Shown: piece by piece, positions 25,304 to 34,996 of the stretch
How positions within the stretch are numbered: position 1 is the first letter of the stretch
Layout of the letters: each line of letters begins with the position of its first letter
Origin: Nocardia sienata NBRC 100364
GTDB lineage: Bacteria; Actinomycetota; Actinomycetes; Mycobacteriales; Mycobacteriaceae
Length of the DNA stretch: 64,000 nucleotides
Direction: 5' to 3'
Assembly: GCF_001613205.1 (NCBI RefSeq)
Contig: NZ_BDBX01000004.1
Location: forward strand, 1-64,000
Made by a program: the position numbers and the translations under genes
Notes under the pieces: generated by a model
Seen by the model: only the letters and a program-made list of their open reading frames with translations
Told to the model about the DNA's origin: nothing
Databases searched by the model: none

Positions 25304-25542
25304 CGCCCTCCGTCCCGCGCCCAGTACACCACCACTTTCTCAGCAGAGTTCCATCCGGCGCATAGCCGAACATCCCCGCTGGTGAGAAGCTTCCGCCCTG
25401 CCCTCGGCGGTGCCGCGGCGAAAACTCTCCGAAGCCACCGGCGAGAATTCGGCGCGGGGCGAACGAGCCAGCACCGGAAGTTCCGCTTCCTATCGTCCTG
25501 TACAGGAGCCGACCCGGTCTATCCAGGCGCATTCTCGCCGAA

Positions 25543-26610
25543 TCACGCCAGCACCGAGGAGTCGGTGGAAGCCTTGACGTTCCTCATACTGATCGCAATG
25601 CTCTCGGCATTGGCAACCCGCTGCCCGCGCGCATCGCCGGAGCTTCGTTCGTATTCTCCATCGAAGACTTGCGCTGCGGCGCTGGCGCTACCCGCTCCCA
25701 TCAGGCTGTTGTAGGCCGCCGATTCGCTGCGGGCACCCATTCCCGAGATCCCCGGGGTTCCCCGCATTTCGTGCACCATGAAGTCGATCTGCGTCTTCCA
25801 ATCCGTCACCGACTTGCCCTGCGCTGCCGCGAACGCCTCCAGGTTCGCCCGGCGACCGCCCTGCCACTGGGCCAGGCCGATAGCGGCCTCGCCCGGGTTG
25901 TATGCGCCGGTGTTGAAGCCGGGGGCCTCCACCTGGAAGTTGCCGAGGATACCGGCCGCCTGCGCCGGACTGAAGCCCTTCTCGAGCAGGTACTTGTACA
26001 GATCCTCGAGTTTCGCCATCACGCCCTCGCCGATGGGCTGCGCTGAGACCCCGCTATAGGCAGTACTGGTGTCGGTGATGCCGGGAACATACGGCGCGGC
26101 CCCACCGTTACTCGACCAGTTCTGCGCGGGGACCTCGGCGGACTTGCCTACCAGCTTCGCATTGGCGCGCAGGATCGCTTCATAGGCGACGCCGACCGCG
26201 TTGTCCAGCGCGTTCACGGCGTCGAGCTGACGGACCGGGGAGGGGTCGTCCGGCACCGCCGCGGTGATCTCGACGGCGCTGTCGCGAAGGTCTTCGAACT
26301 CCCGGCTCACTGTGTTGGCGTCTTCGGCCGCGAAGCCGGCGATGAAACCGATCTGGTCGTCGAGGGACTCCCAGTCATTCTGGTAGCCCTCGACCTGCTT
26401 CATGTTGAGGTCGTACTGTTGCCGCAACGCGCTCTCGCCGGGACGCTCGGCCGCTTTCTTCGCCAGCTTCCCGGCGTTCAGCGTTGATGCGTTCTTGTCT
26501 CCCAGCCCGTCTTCCAGTGCTTTCAGCACCTTCTCGATGTAGGTGATATAGGGATTGAGAATCGGAGCATTGTCCGGACGATGTAGCGTCCAATCCTTCG
26601 TCGGAGCCAT
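25543..26610 (-). CDS. Phage-tail-lysozyme-domain protein, paralogue of the SLT protein
   Basis: A 355-residue protein. Residues 1-160 match the N-terminal domain of the 24293-25303 product (WTLHRPDNAPILNPYITYIE, FEDLRDSAVEITAAVPDDPS). The C-terminal half is a different muramidase-like fold of the phage-tail lysozyme type: YLLEKGFSPAQAAGILGNFQ, VEAPGFNTGAYNPGEAAIGL, AQWQGGRRANLEAFA. E in NFQVEAPGF is the likely catalytic acid. No signal peptide. ATG 26610 is chosen because AAGGTGG precedes it; a longer upstream frame is not coding. The pair looks like one N-terminal delivery domain carrying alternative catalytic heads. Confidence 0.85.
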   Translation of the reverse strand: MAPTKDWTLHRPDNAPILNPYITYIEKVLKALEDGLGDKNASTLNAGKLAKKAAERPGESALRQQYDLNMKQVEGYQNDWESLDDQIGFIAGFAAEDANTVSREFEDLRDSAVEITAAVPDDPSPVRQLDAVNALDNAVGVAYEAILRANAKLVGKSAEVPAQNWSSNGGAAPYVPGITDTSTAYSGVSAQPIGEGVMAKLEDLYKYLLEKGFSPAQAAGILGNFQVEAPGFNTGAYNPGEAAIGLAQWQGGRRANLEAFAAAQGKSVTDWKTQIDFMVHEMRGTPGISGMGARSESAAYNSLMGAGSASAAAQVFDGEYERSSGDARGQRVANAESIAISMRNVKASTDSSVLA

Positions 26611-26829
26611 CGTCCACCTTCCTCGACCCGATACGACACCTGCATAACAGAATTCCATCTCGCGACTCGGCGGCACCCTCCCCGTGCTGAGAATGCACGC
26701 CGGAGCCAGGTCACCGGGCACCGATGAGAAATCCGGTCCTGTCACGTCTACCCGGACAAGACCGACAAGCCCCGGCGGCTCACCGCAGACCGGTATTACA
26801 ACCGAGCCGCCGCCAGAGAGGACATCATC

Positions 26830-27381
26830 ATGGGAACCATCGCCGTACACGAGTTCGTCTCCCTCGACGGATCGTACGAGGACCCGTCGTTCACCTTCGA
26901 GTTCGGGTTCGATCCGCAGATGGGGCAAACCCTCGCCGCCATCACCGGCGAGGCGAAGGCGATCCTGCTCGGTCGCAACACTTTCGAGATGTTCGCACCG
27001 GCGTGGTCTACCCGTACCGTCGAGGACGATCCGGGCGCGCCGTTCTTCAACGACACCGCGAAATACGTGGTGGGCGCGCAGCAGCCGCAGGCCGAATGGG
27101 CCAACAGCACCTCCCTCGGCGCCTACGATCCCGATAAGATCCGCACGCTGAAGGACGAGATCGACGGCACCATCTATATCAGCGGTAGCGGCACCCTGGT
27201 CCGGGCGTTGCTCGCCGACGGCCTGGTCGACGATCTGCACCTGTTCGTGTATCCGATCGCCCTGGGCAAAGGGGAAAAACTGTTCACCGACGGGGTCGAC
27301 ACCACGAAGTTCGTCCTCAAAGGCCACGACGTATACGCCAACGGTGTGGTGCACCTGGACTACGGACCGGCCGGATCCTGA
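26830..27381 (+). CDS. DHFR/RibD-C-family reductase
   Basis: A 183-residue protein of the dihydrofolate reductase-like RibD C-terminal family: VHEFVSLDGSYEDPSF, AKAILLGRNTFEMFAPAWST, IYISGSGTLVRALLADGLVD and DDLHLFVYPIALGKGEKLF. Members are NAD(P)H-dependent reductases of small or unknown substrates and are very common in actinomycetes. ATG 26830 lies behind AGAGAGGA. It is divergent from the muralytic gene. Confidence 0.88.
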   Translation: MGTIAVHEFVSLDGSYEDPSFTFEFGFDPQMGQTLAAITGEAKAILLGRNTFEMFAPAWSTRTVEDDPGAPFFNDTAKYVVGAQQPQAEWANSTSLGAYDPDKIRTLKDEIDGTIYISGSGTLVRALLADGLVDDLHLFVYPIALGKGEKLFTDGVDTTKFVLKGHDVYANGVVHLDYGPAGS

Positions 27382-27497
27382 CACGGTGGCCGGTACCGGC
27401 GGTGCCGCCGGCTGCACGCAACGCTGGTCGTATCCACCACCGCACCGCTCCCAGCGGCTAGGTTCGACAGCAGTGCCGAACCATCAGGAGGAGTCGT

Positions 27498-29759
27498 ATG
27501 CCGGACCCGATCGCGTCCACCCCGGACGACCTCGTCGCCTCCCTGTCGGTCGAGCAGCGCGCCCGGCTGGGCAGTGGCCGCGACTTCTGGTCGACCGAGC
27601 CGATCGGGGATATCCCGTCGATCACCGTCTCCGACGGCCCGCACGGCCTGCGCTATCAGGATCCGGACCACGCCGGTGACGCGCTGGGCATCGGCCCGAG
27701 TATTCCGGCCACTTGTTTTCCGCCCGCGGTGGGTCTGGGACAGAGCTGGGATCCGGAGCTCGCGGCGCAGGTGGGGGCGGCGATCGGCCGGGAGGCCCGG
27801 GCCGCGGGTGTGCACATCGTGCTGGGTCCCGGTATCAACATCAAGCGGGATCCGCGTTGCGGCCGCAATTTCGAGTACTACTCCGAGGATCCCCGGCTGA
27901 CCGCCGCGCTCGCCACCGGCTGGGTCCGCGGACTCCAGGAACAAGGTGTGGGTGCGTCGCTGAAGCACTTCGCGGCGAACAACACCGAACACGAACGGAT
28001 GACGTCGAGTTCGGATGTCGATCCGCGCCCGCTGCGCGAGATCTATCTGCACGCGTTCGGGCACGTGGTACGGGAGGCCGCCCCCTGGACGGTGATGTGT
28101 TCGTACAACAAGATCAACGGCGTGTACGCGGCGCAGAACCACTGGCTGCTCACCGAGGTCCTGCGCGAGGAGTGGGGTTTCACGGGTGTGGTGGTGAGCG
28201 ACTGGGGTGCGGTCGACGACCGGGTCGCCGCGGTCGCCGCCGGACTGGATCTGGCGATGCCCGGTGCCGACGAGGCCGGTGATCGGCGTGTGGTCGCCGC
28301 GGTCGCCGACGGCTCGCTGGCCCCGGAGGTCCTGGAAGCTTCCGCACGTCGGATCGCCGCCCTGGCCATCCGTGCCACAGGCAGCGCCGATCCGGCGACC
28401 GGCTGGGATGCCGACGAGCACCATGGCCTCGCCCGTACGGTCGCGAGCCGCTGCGCGGTGCTGTTGAAGAACGACCACGATGTCCTGCCTCTTTCCCCCG
28501 GCGGGCATATCGCGGTGCTCGGCGAATTCGCGACCGAACCGCGCTACCAGGGCGGCGGATCGTCTCATGTCAACGCCACCCGGGTCGATATCGCGCTGGA
28601 CGAGATCCGCGCCCACGCCGGATCGGCGACGGTCACCTACGCCCGCGGGTTCGATACCGGATCCGCTACCGCGACAGCTGATCTGCGCGCGGAGGCCGTC
28701 GAGGCGGCCGCACAGGCCGATGTCGCCGTACTCTTCCTGGGGCTTGCGGCCGCACAGGAATCCGAGGGTTTCGATCGCGACCATATCGAACTGCCCACGG
28801 ACCAGCTCGAGCTGCTGCACGCCGTTCGCGCGGTGCAGGACCGGGTCGTCGTGGTCCTGGCGCACGGCGGTGTCGTGCGGTCGGCGCCCGTCGTCGGTGC
28901 CGCGGACGCGATCCTGGACGCCGCTCTGCTGGGCCAGGCGGCCGGCGGCGCCGTCGCCGATCTGCTGTTCGGTATCACCGCACCGGCGGGCCGGTTGACC
29001 GAAACGATCCCGCTACGGCTCACCGATGTCCCCGCCTACGACAATTTCCCGGGTGAGCAGGGCCATGTCCGGTACGGGGAAGGTATTTTCGTCGGCTACC
29101 GCTGGTACGACCGTCGTGAACTCGAGGTGAGCTTCCCGTTCGGGCACGGATTGACCTATACGACCTTCGCCTACGCCGAGCCACACGCGGTCGCCGACGC
29201 CGACGGCGTCACGGTGACGGTGCGGGTGACCAACACCGGCACACGGGCGGGCCGGGAGGTCGTGCAGGTCTATACGAGCCCGGTGACCTCGGCGATACTG
29301 CGCCCGCCGCGGGAGCTCGGCGGTTTCGCGACGGTGGAGCTGGCACCCGGTGCGGCCGACGAGGTCACCATCCGGATACCCCGGCGGGAATTCGCCCGCT
29401 GGCACGAACCCGCTGGTCGTTGGATCGTCGAAGGCGGCGAATACATCATGTCCATCGGTCGCTCCAGCCGGGATCTGCCGGTGCGCGCGACCGTCCGGGT
29501 CGACGGCGACGAGGTTCGGATGCCGCTCACCCGGGAGTCGGCGTTCGCCGAGGTCATGGCGAATCCGGTGGCGGGGCCGGAACTCGGCGCGATACTCGGG
29601 CCGCTGATCGGTGAGCCCGGTCGTTCGGCGGGTACCGATCTCGGGGTGGATATGGCGCGCATGATCGGGTCCATCCCCATCGGCCGAATCGCGCTGAACC
29701 TCGGTGGGCTGATGACCGCCGAGGAACTCGACGATCTGCTGGCCCGAGCGAACGGCTGA
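27498..29759 (+). CDS. Glycoside hydrolase family 3 beta-glucosidase
   Basis: A 753-residue GH3 enzyme. The TIM-barrel part has LGPGINIKRDPRCGRNFEYY, GVGASLKHFAANNTEHER (Lys-His substrate contacts) and the nucleophile D235 in VVVSDWGAVDDR. A second alpha/beta domain (VLLKNDHDVLPLSPGGHIAV) and a fibronectin-III-like C-terminal domain (VTVRVTNTGTRAGREVVQVY) follow. There is no signal peptide, so it is cytoplasmic and would act on imported beta-glucosides. ATG 27498 has CAGGAGGAG upstream. The final ~90 residues past the FnIII-like domain are extra. Confidence 0.92.
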   Translation: MPDPIASTPDDLVASLSVEQRARLGSGRDFWSTEPIGDIPSITVSDGPHGLRYQDPDHAGDALGIGPSIPATCFPPAVGLGQSWDPELAAQVGAAIGREARAAGVHIVLGPGINIKRDPRCGRNFEYYSEDPRLTAALATGWVRGLQEQGVGASLKHFAANNTEHERMTSSSDVDPRPLREIYLHAFGHVVREAAPWTVMCSYNKINGVYAAQNHWLLTEVLREEWGFTGVVVSDWGAVDDRVAAVAAGLDLAMPGADEAGDRRVVAAVADGSLAPEVLEASARRIAALAIRATGSADPATGWDADEHHGLARTVASRCAVLLKNDHDVLPLSPGGHIAVLGEFATEPRYQGGGSSHVNATRVDIALDEIRAHAGSATVTYARGFDTGSATATADLRAEAVEAAAQADVAVLFLGLAAAQESEGFDRDHIELPTDQLELLHAVRAVQDRVVVVLAHGGVVRSAPVVGAADAILDAALLGQAAGGAVADLLFGITAPAGRLTETIPLRLTDVPAYDNFPGEQGHVRYGEGIFVGYRWYDRRELEVSFPFGHGLTYTTFAYAEPHAVADADGVTVTVRVTNTGTRAGREVVQVYTSPVTSAILRPPRELGGFATVELAPGAADEVTIRIPRREFARWHEPAGRWIVEGGEYIMSIGRSSRDLPVRATVRVDGDEVRMPLTRESAFAEVMANPVAGPELGAILGPLIGEPGRSAGTDLGVDMARMIGSIPIGRIALNLGGLMTAEELDDLLARANG

Positions 29760-29877
29760 AACAAGAGGCCGGGATTCGAGGCGCGCCCGCTGCCCGTCGG
29801 AGTGCGTGCCTCGGACATGTCCAGGGCCCGAACTGTGTGAATGCAGGATTACGGCAAGTGGATTACTCCGAGTTGCC

Positions 29878-30936
29878 ATGATCTTTCGCATGAACAGAAA
29901 CGCTATTTCCACCGCGCGCGAGCGACTTCGGCGCTTCGCCGGAGCGTGGGCAGTGCCGACCGTCTTCGCGGTCGTCGTATCCCTCGGCCTGACAACGAGC
30001 CCCGCCCACGCCGAACCCGCGACCGCGCCTGCGCTCCCCTCGGCCGGCTGTGCGGCACCGCAACCGCCACCCGGCACCGAGGCGGTACTGTTCAGCTCCC
30101 GCGGCGTCTCGGGTGTCTACGGCCGAGACATTCCCGCGAGCACGGGCCGGCCGCTGCCGGTGGTGCTGGACCTGCACGGATATCTCGAACCCGCGTTGAT
30201 CCAGTACATGAGCACCGGGCTCGGCGCCTACGGACGGACGCACGGCTTCGTCACCGTCACTCCGCAACTGTTGCGGCCCGGCCTGCCCCGCTGGGACTTC
30301 GGCCCCGGTTCGGCCGATATCGGCTACCTGGCGGATCTGCTCACCGAGGTGGAATCCACACTGTGCGTGGACACCCGGCGGATCTACGCCACCGGGCTGT
30401 CCATGGGCGGCTTCACCACGTCGTCACTGGGCTGCCAGCTGGCCGATCGGATCGCCGCCATCGCGCCGGTCGCGGGCCTGGCCGATTTCGCCTGGTGTAC
30501 GCCGGCCCGGCCGATGCCGGTGATCGCCCTGCACGGCACCGCGGACCCCATCGTCGCCTACGAGGGCGGCACCGGTCCGAACGCGCGGCTGCTCCCTTCG
30601 CCGGACGGATCCGGTTCGGCCGACCCCGCCCATCGGGGACCTGATGTGGAAGGTCCGGGCCCGCAATCGATTCCGGAGAATGCCGCCGTCTGGGCCCGGC
30701 GCAACGGATGTGCGAGCGAACCCGTCGAGCAGCAGGTCACCGGCGATGCGGTCCTGTCGGCCTATCCGTGCCCGGCAGGGGCCGAGGTGCAGCTGTGGTC
30801 GGTGATCGGGGGCGGTCATCTCTGGTTCGGCACCCCGTCGGAGATCTTCCCGGTGGACCTGGTCGGCACCGATACGCAGTCCATCAGCGCCACCGCGCTC
30901 ATCTGGGACTTCTTCCGCGCACACGCGCTGAACTGA
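29878..30936 (+). CDS. Secreted PHB-depolymerase-like esterase (LpqC-like)
   Basis: A 352-residue secreted alpha/beta hydrolase. A signal peptide is clear (VPTVFAVVVSLGLTTSPAHA, cleavage after AHA). The catalytic serine is S175 in GLSMGGF; LDLHGYLEP forms the oxyanion region, and an Asp (HGTADPIVAYEG) and a His (IGGGHLWFG) complete the triad. Family members cleave feruloyl, acetyl or polyhydroxybutyrate esters outside the cell; the true substrate is unknown. Start ATG 29878; ATG 29890 would give a tighter signal peptide. Confidence 0.88.
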   Translation: MIFRMNRNAISTARERLRRFAGAWAVPTVFAVVVSLGLTTSPAHAEPATAPALPSAGCAAPQPPPGTEAVLFSSRGVSGVYGRDIPASTGRPLPVVLDLHGYLEPALIQYMSTGLGAYGRTHGFVTVTPQLLRPGLPRWDFGPGSADIGYLADLLTEVESTLCVDTRRIYATGLSMGGFTTSSLGCQLADRIAAIAPVAGLADFAWCTPARPMPVIALHGTADPIVAYEGGTGPNARLLPSPDGSGSADPAHRGPDVEGPGPQSIPENAAVWARRNGCASEPVEQQVTGDAVLSAYPCPAGAEVQLWSVIGGGHLWFGTPSEIFPVDLVGTDTQSISATALIWDFFRAHALN

Positions 30937-30942
30937 TATCGC

Positions 30943-31899
30943 TCAACCCAGCGCGGCCAGCCGCTCCCGCGCCCGCTCGTACTCCGCGGCGAGCCGGTCG
31001 ACCACGGCCGCGGTGGGACCGATCCCGGTCACCGCGCCGATACCGTGGCCCGCGCCCCAGATATCGCGCCATGCCTTGGCCTCACCGGAGTTCAGGAATT
31101 CCAGGGAGCCGGAGCCATCCCCCGGTGCCCCCAGCGCGTCGGGGTCCATACCGGCGGCGACGATACTCGGACGCAGGTAGTTGCCCTTGACGCCGGTGAA
31201 GAAATCCGTGTAGACGATATCCCCGGCGGTGCCCGCGACGATCATCTTCTTGTACTCGGGCACCGCCGCGGCCTCGTCGGTCGCGATGAAGGTCGAACCC
31301 ATATAGGCGAAATCGGCGCCCGCGGCGAGGGCCGCGAGCACGCTGTCGCCGTGCGCGATGGCGCCCGAGAGTGCCAGCGGGCCGTCGAACCACTCCCGGA
31401 TCTCCCGGATCAGCGCGAACGGCGATACCGTCCCGCCGTGGCCACCCGCTCCGGCGGCCACCGCGACCAGTCCATCGGCCCCCTTGGCCACGGCCTTGCG
31501 GGCGAAGGTATCGCTGATGACATCATGCAGCACCACCCCGCCGTAGGCGTGGATCCGTTCGTTGACATCGGCGCGCGCGCCCAGCGAGGTGATCACGATC
31601 GGTACCCGGAACTCCTCCAGGATCGCCAGATCCTCGAGCAGGCGCGCATTGCTCTTGTGCACGATCAGGTTCACCGCGTACGGCGCCGCACCCGGGGTCG
31701 CGGCCAGTTCCCCGGTGATCCGAGTGAGCCATTCCCGCAGCTTGTCGGTGCTGCGCGCATTGAGCGCCGGGAAGGAGCCGATGATCCCCGCCTTCGACTG
31801 GGCGAGGACCAGTTCGGGGCCGGAGACGATGAACATGGGGGCGGCGATAACGGGTAGGCGCAGGTCGGCGCGCAGGATCGCGGGTAGTCGCTCGGTCAC
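30943..31899 (-). CDS. Nitronate monooxygenase family protein
   Basis: A 318-residue FMN enzyme of the nitronate monooxygenase/2-nitropropane dioxygenase family: LPVIAAPMFIVSGPELVLAQ, VITSLGARADVNERIHAYGG, GLVAVAAGAGGHGG (phosphate-binding His-Gly loop), ALSGAIAHGDSVLAALAAGA and FAYMGSTFIATDEA. It oxidises alkyl nitronates or related acids. The GTG start at 31899 has GGTGGGG just upstream; a much longer open frame on this strand is a shadow of the next gene. It lies downstream of the double acyl-CoA dehydrogenase. Confidence 0.88.
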   Translation of the reverse strand: MTERLPAILRADLRLPVIAAPMFIVSGPELVLAQSKAGIIGSFPALNARSTDKLREWLTRITGELAATPGAAPYAVNLIVHKSNARLLEDLAILEEFRVPIVITSLGARADVNERIHAYGGVVLHDVISDTFARKAVAKGADGLVAVAAGAGGHGGTVSPFALIREIREWFDGPLALSGAIAHGDSVLAALAAGADFAYMGSTFIATDEAAAVPEYKKMIVAGTAGDIVYTDFFTGVKGNYLRPSIVAAGMDPDALGAPGDGSGSLEFLNSGEAKAWRDIWGAGHGIGAVTGIGPTAAVVDRLAAEYERARERLAALG

Positions 31900-31982
31900 C
31901 CCACCGACGGTAACAGGGGCACCCGCCCTCAGTTGCGGGTCGGGCCGTGGTCCCGGGCACACCGGCCCGGGCGGTCCGCGCG

Positions 31983-34208
31983 TTATTTTCGGGGCAGCCC
32001 GAGCACCAGCGTCGCGATCGTGTTGAGCTGGATCTCCAGCGTCCCACCGCCGATGATCCAGGTGGGGATATCGAGTTCGTGGTGTACCGGTTCGGAGACC
32101 GCTTCGCCGAGGGCCCCGGCCGGGCCGATCAAGTTCAGGGCGGCCGCCGCGGCGTCGGTGTGCAGCATGGAGGCCGCCGCCTTCGCGACACTCGTGGCCG
32201 GACCGACCGGCTGACCGTCCAGCCGCCGGATGGTCTCGCGCAGATTCAACGCCGAGACGGCCGCGCCCCGAGCACTGATACGACCGAGTGTGCGCAGCGC
32301 GTCGTCCCGGCTGCCGGCGTACTCCTCGCGCTCGATGATCTCCTTGATCCGTTTGTTGTGTCCGGGATCCCGGACACCACCGATGAACAGCCGTTCCTGC
32401 GCCAGCGTCTCCAGGGTCAGCGTCCAGCCCTGCCCCGGCTCGCCCAGGATCATCGAATCGGGGACGAAAGCGTTGTCGAAGAAGACCTCGTTGAACTCGG
32501 CACCACCGCTGGCCTGGGTGATCGGGCGGACCGTCACCCCGGCGCCGTGCATATCGACCAGGAACATGGTGAGTCCGCGGTGCCGTTCGGCGTCCGGATC
32601 GGTGCGGCCCAGCAGCAACCCCCAGTCGGCGCGATGGGCGAGCGTGGTCCAGATCTTCTGTCCGTTCAACTCCCATCCGCCCTCGACCCGGGTGGCCCGC
32701 AGGCTCAGGGAGGCGACATCGGATCCGGCCTCCGGTTCGCTGAACAGCTGGCACCAGATCTCTTCGCCGCGCAGTGCGGGAGCCGCCAACCGGGCCAATT
32801 GTTCGGGTGTGCCGCGGTGCAGCACGATGGGTACCACCCACTGGCCGATTCCCATGGAGGGCTGGGCGATCCCGTGCCGGTCGTATTCGTCCTGCAGGAT
32901 CAGCTGTTCGAGCGGTCCGGCCTCGATCCCGTAGGGCCGCGGCATCGGCGGCGAGACCAGGCCGTTGTCGGCCAGCAGCGTCCGGCGCGGGCCCGGATTC
33001 ACCGCATCGGTGTCGCCGATTTTCGACGGGCCCGGGTTGTCCAGTTCCGCCGCGCGGTCCAGGATCTCCGAAACCTGTTCGCGAAAGGACGAATCGGTCT
33101 CGGGCAGGGGTACGGCGAAGGTACGCGGCCCGTGCAGCGCCGCCGCGCCCAGCCGCAGTTCCCACGATTCCACCGGCCCGGCCAGCGCGGCCAGCGCGAT
33201 GGCCCGCCGCCAGTAGAGGTGCAGATCGTGCTCCCAGGTGAACCCGATCGCGCCGTGCAGGCCCAGACATTCCACGGCCGCGTGTACCGCGTTGCCGAGG
33301 GTGGTGAGCGCCGCCCCGGCGACCGCGTGCGTCCGCTGCCGCGCATCGTCGTCCAGGCCGCGAATCGCGTCCCAGGCCGCCGCGGTGGCGAGTTCGCTGG
33401 TGATCAGTAGTTGCGCGGTGCGGTGCTGTACCGCTTGGAAGGCGCCGATCGGCCGGCCGAACTGGGTGCGCGAGGTGACGTAGGCGGTCGCGGTGTCCGA
33501 ACACCAGCGGATCACCCCCGCGGCCTCGACGGCCGACAGCGCCACGGTGACCGCGACGGCCCGCTCGGTATCGAGCGCGACCGGCGCGTCGACGGCGACC
33601 GAGGTGAACCGGATCTTCCCGATATCGCGGCCCAGGTCGACCCCGTCCTGCACCTCGACCTCGACTCCCGCGGCCGTCCGGTCGACGACGAACCACCGGG
33701 TCCGGGCGCCGGATGCGGCGGCCACCACGAACAGTTCGGCCGACGCGGCCCCCAGCACCGGTCCGGTGGCGCCGCTGAGCCGGGCGGTCTCGCCGCCGCC
33801 ATCGTCCACCGTGATCGCGTGCTCGGGCACGACGACCGCGCCGGTCGCCCCGTCGGCGAATTTCCGCAGCAGGGCGTCGACGCGGTCCTCCCCCGCCGCT
33901 GCGGCGAGGACCGCGCTGGTGACCACGGTGGGCAGCAGCGGGCCCGGCAGCAGCGCCCGCCCGAATTCGGCGACCACCACCGCGAGCTCGTCGAGTGTGC
34001 CGCCCTGTCCGCCGATCGATTCCGGCAGATGGACCCCGGTCAGGCCGAGCGCCACCAGGTCGGGCCAGAAAACCGGCCGCACGCCCGCCTTCAGGGCTTC
34101 GGTGTTCCCGCGGAGATATCCGCGACCGGCACGGCGGTCGGCGAATCCGGTCACGGTTTCGGCCAGTGCCGCCTGGTCGGCGGTCAGCGCTACAGGCACG
34201 GTTCTCAT
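31983..34208 (-). CDS. Two-domain acyl-CoA dehydrogenase, FadE6-like
   Basis: A 741-residue tandem fusion of two acyl-CoA dehydrogenase domains. The first (~1-330) has GLTGVHLPESIGGQGGTLDE and ECLGLHGAIGFTWEHDLHLY. The second (~370-741) has WCQLFSEPEAGSDVASLSLR, GQKIWTTLAHRADWGLLLGR and IIGGGTLEIQLNTIATLVLG. This organisation and length resemble mycobacterial FadE6. Some tandem ACADs work on bulky or sterol-derived acyl-CoAs. The N-terminal domain looks more divergent, so only one half may be catalytic. It precedes the nitronate monooxygenase gene on the same strand. Confidence 0.88.
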   Translation of the reverse strand: MRTVPVALTADQAALAETVTGFADRRAGRGYLRGNTEALKAGVRPVFWPDLVALGLTGVHLPESIGGQGGTLDELAVVVAEFGRALLPGPLLPTVVTSAVLAAAAGEDRVDALLRKFADGATGAVVVPEHAITVDDGGGETARLSGATGPVLGAASAELFVVAAASGARTRWFVVDRTAAGVEVEVQDGVDLGRDIGKIRFTSVAVDAPVALDTERAVAVTVALSAVEAAGVIRWCSDTATAYVTSRTQFGRPIGAFQAVQHRTAQLLITSELATAAAWDAIRGLDDDARQRTHAVAGAALTTLGNAVHAAVECLGLHGAIGFTWEHDLHLYWRRAIALAALAGPVESWELRLGAAALHGPRTFAVPLPETDSSFREQVSEILDRAAELDNPGPSKIGDTDAVNPGPRRTLLADNGLVSPPMPRPYGIEAGPLEQLILQDEYDRHGIAQPSMGIGQWVVPIVLHRGTPEQLARLAAPALRGEEIWCQLFSEPEAGSDVASLSLRATRVEGGWELNGQKIWTTLAHRADWGLLLGRTDPDAERHRGLTMFLVDMHGAGVTVRPITQASGGAEFNEVFFDNAFVPDSMILGEPGQGWTLTLETLAQERLFIGGVRDPGHNKRIKEIIEREEYAGSRDDALRTLGRISARGAAVSALNLRETIRRLDGQPVGPATSVAKAAASMLHTDAAAAALNLIGPAGALGEAVSEPVHHELDIPTWIIGGGTLEIQLNTIATLVLGLPRK

Positions 34209-34338
34209 TCCGGTCGAGGGGCACGGTCTCTTCCCGATCGGGTACGGGAATTCAGATTAGAACCTGTTCTACTCGCGGCGGGGCGATTCGCACAACCCCG
34301 GACCCGGGTGGGCCCGGCCGTCCCGGGCCCGGCGGCCG

Positions 34339-34970
34339 TCAGATGACCGACCCCACCTCCTGAGCGACCAGGTTGTCCATGGCTCGTTCGGCCACTGCGG
34401 CGATGGTCATCGAAGTGTGGATCCATACCCAGCGGCGGAATCGAGGCCTGGATGACGGTGTGCGCCGTCGCCGGATCGCGCCAGTTGAGGCTGCCGTAGA
34501 CGAGGTCCGCCCTGTTCGGGACCGAAGTCCTCGGCCAGGTTGGTCCAGGTGTAGATCCGGTCGGGGTTGGTTCCCCAGCCCGCGCCGAGTTCGTCGGGCA
34601 GATCCGGTACCAGCCCCTTGGCGCAGGCGCGCACGAGCAGGTCGGTGGTGGGAGACTGCCGGCGGCCATGATGATCGCCTTGGCGGTGAGGATCTTCTTC
34701 TCCAGCACCCGCGCGGCCTCGTCGGTCCGATCCACAGGGAGGATCCAGCGGCCATCCGGACCGCGTGCCGCATCGGTGATGTTGTGCGTGACCTGCACAA
34801 CGACCAGGCCGGTGGCCTCGGCCACATAGGTGACGTCCACCGAATGCTTACCGCCGTTGTGCACCCCCGAACGCGCCGGCGTCGTTGGTGTAGGAGGCCT
34901 TCCTCGTCGCGGTTCGGCCTATCGCGCTGGTTCAGCGACCTACTCGGAGCCGGGGTAGTGCGACCTGGAC
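34339..34970 (-). pseudogene. Frameshifted GMC oxidoreductase (cholesterol-oxidase-like) remnant
   Basis: Reading the minus strand and changing frame reconstructs a GMC flavoenzyme: ASYTNDAGAFGG, HNGGKHSVDVTYVAEATGLV, AKAIIMAAGSL, then in another frame VRACAKGLVPDLPDELGAGWG, back to DLVYGSLNWRDPATAHTVIQ, and a last shift to HTSMTIAAVAERAMDNLV before a stop at 34339. The blocks follow the order of the central and C-terminal part of cholesterol oxidases. At least three frameshifts, and the missing N-terminal FAD-binding GxGxxG part, show it is broken. Its place among sterol/lipid-type genes suggests a lost sterol-oxidising function. Confidence 0.75.
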
Positions 34971-34996
34971 CGCTGTTCACCGCAGGTGGAGCCGGT

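Noticed and set aside
24167..25714. 515-codon plus-strand frame opposite the SLT protein
   Set aside because: It mirrors the real minus-strand gene and has no recognisable domain; the SLT and N-terminal paralogy on the minus strand decide the matter.
31900..34224. Very long minus-strand open frame extending the nitronate monooxygenase
   Set aside because: The N-terminal ~775 codons are an Arg-rich shadow of the double acyl-CoA dehydrogenase gene on the same strand in another frame; homology begins at GTG 31899.
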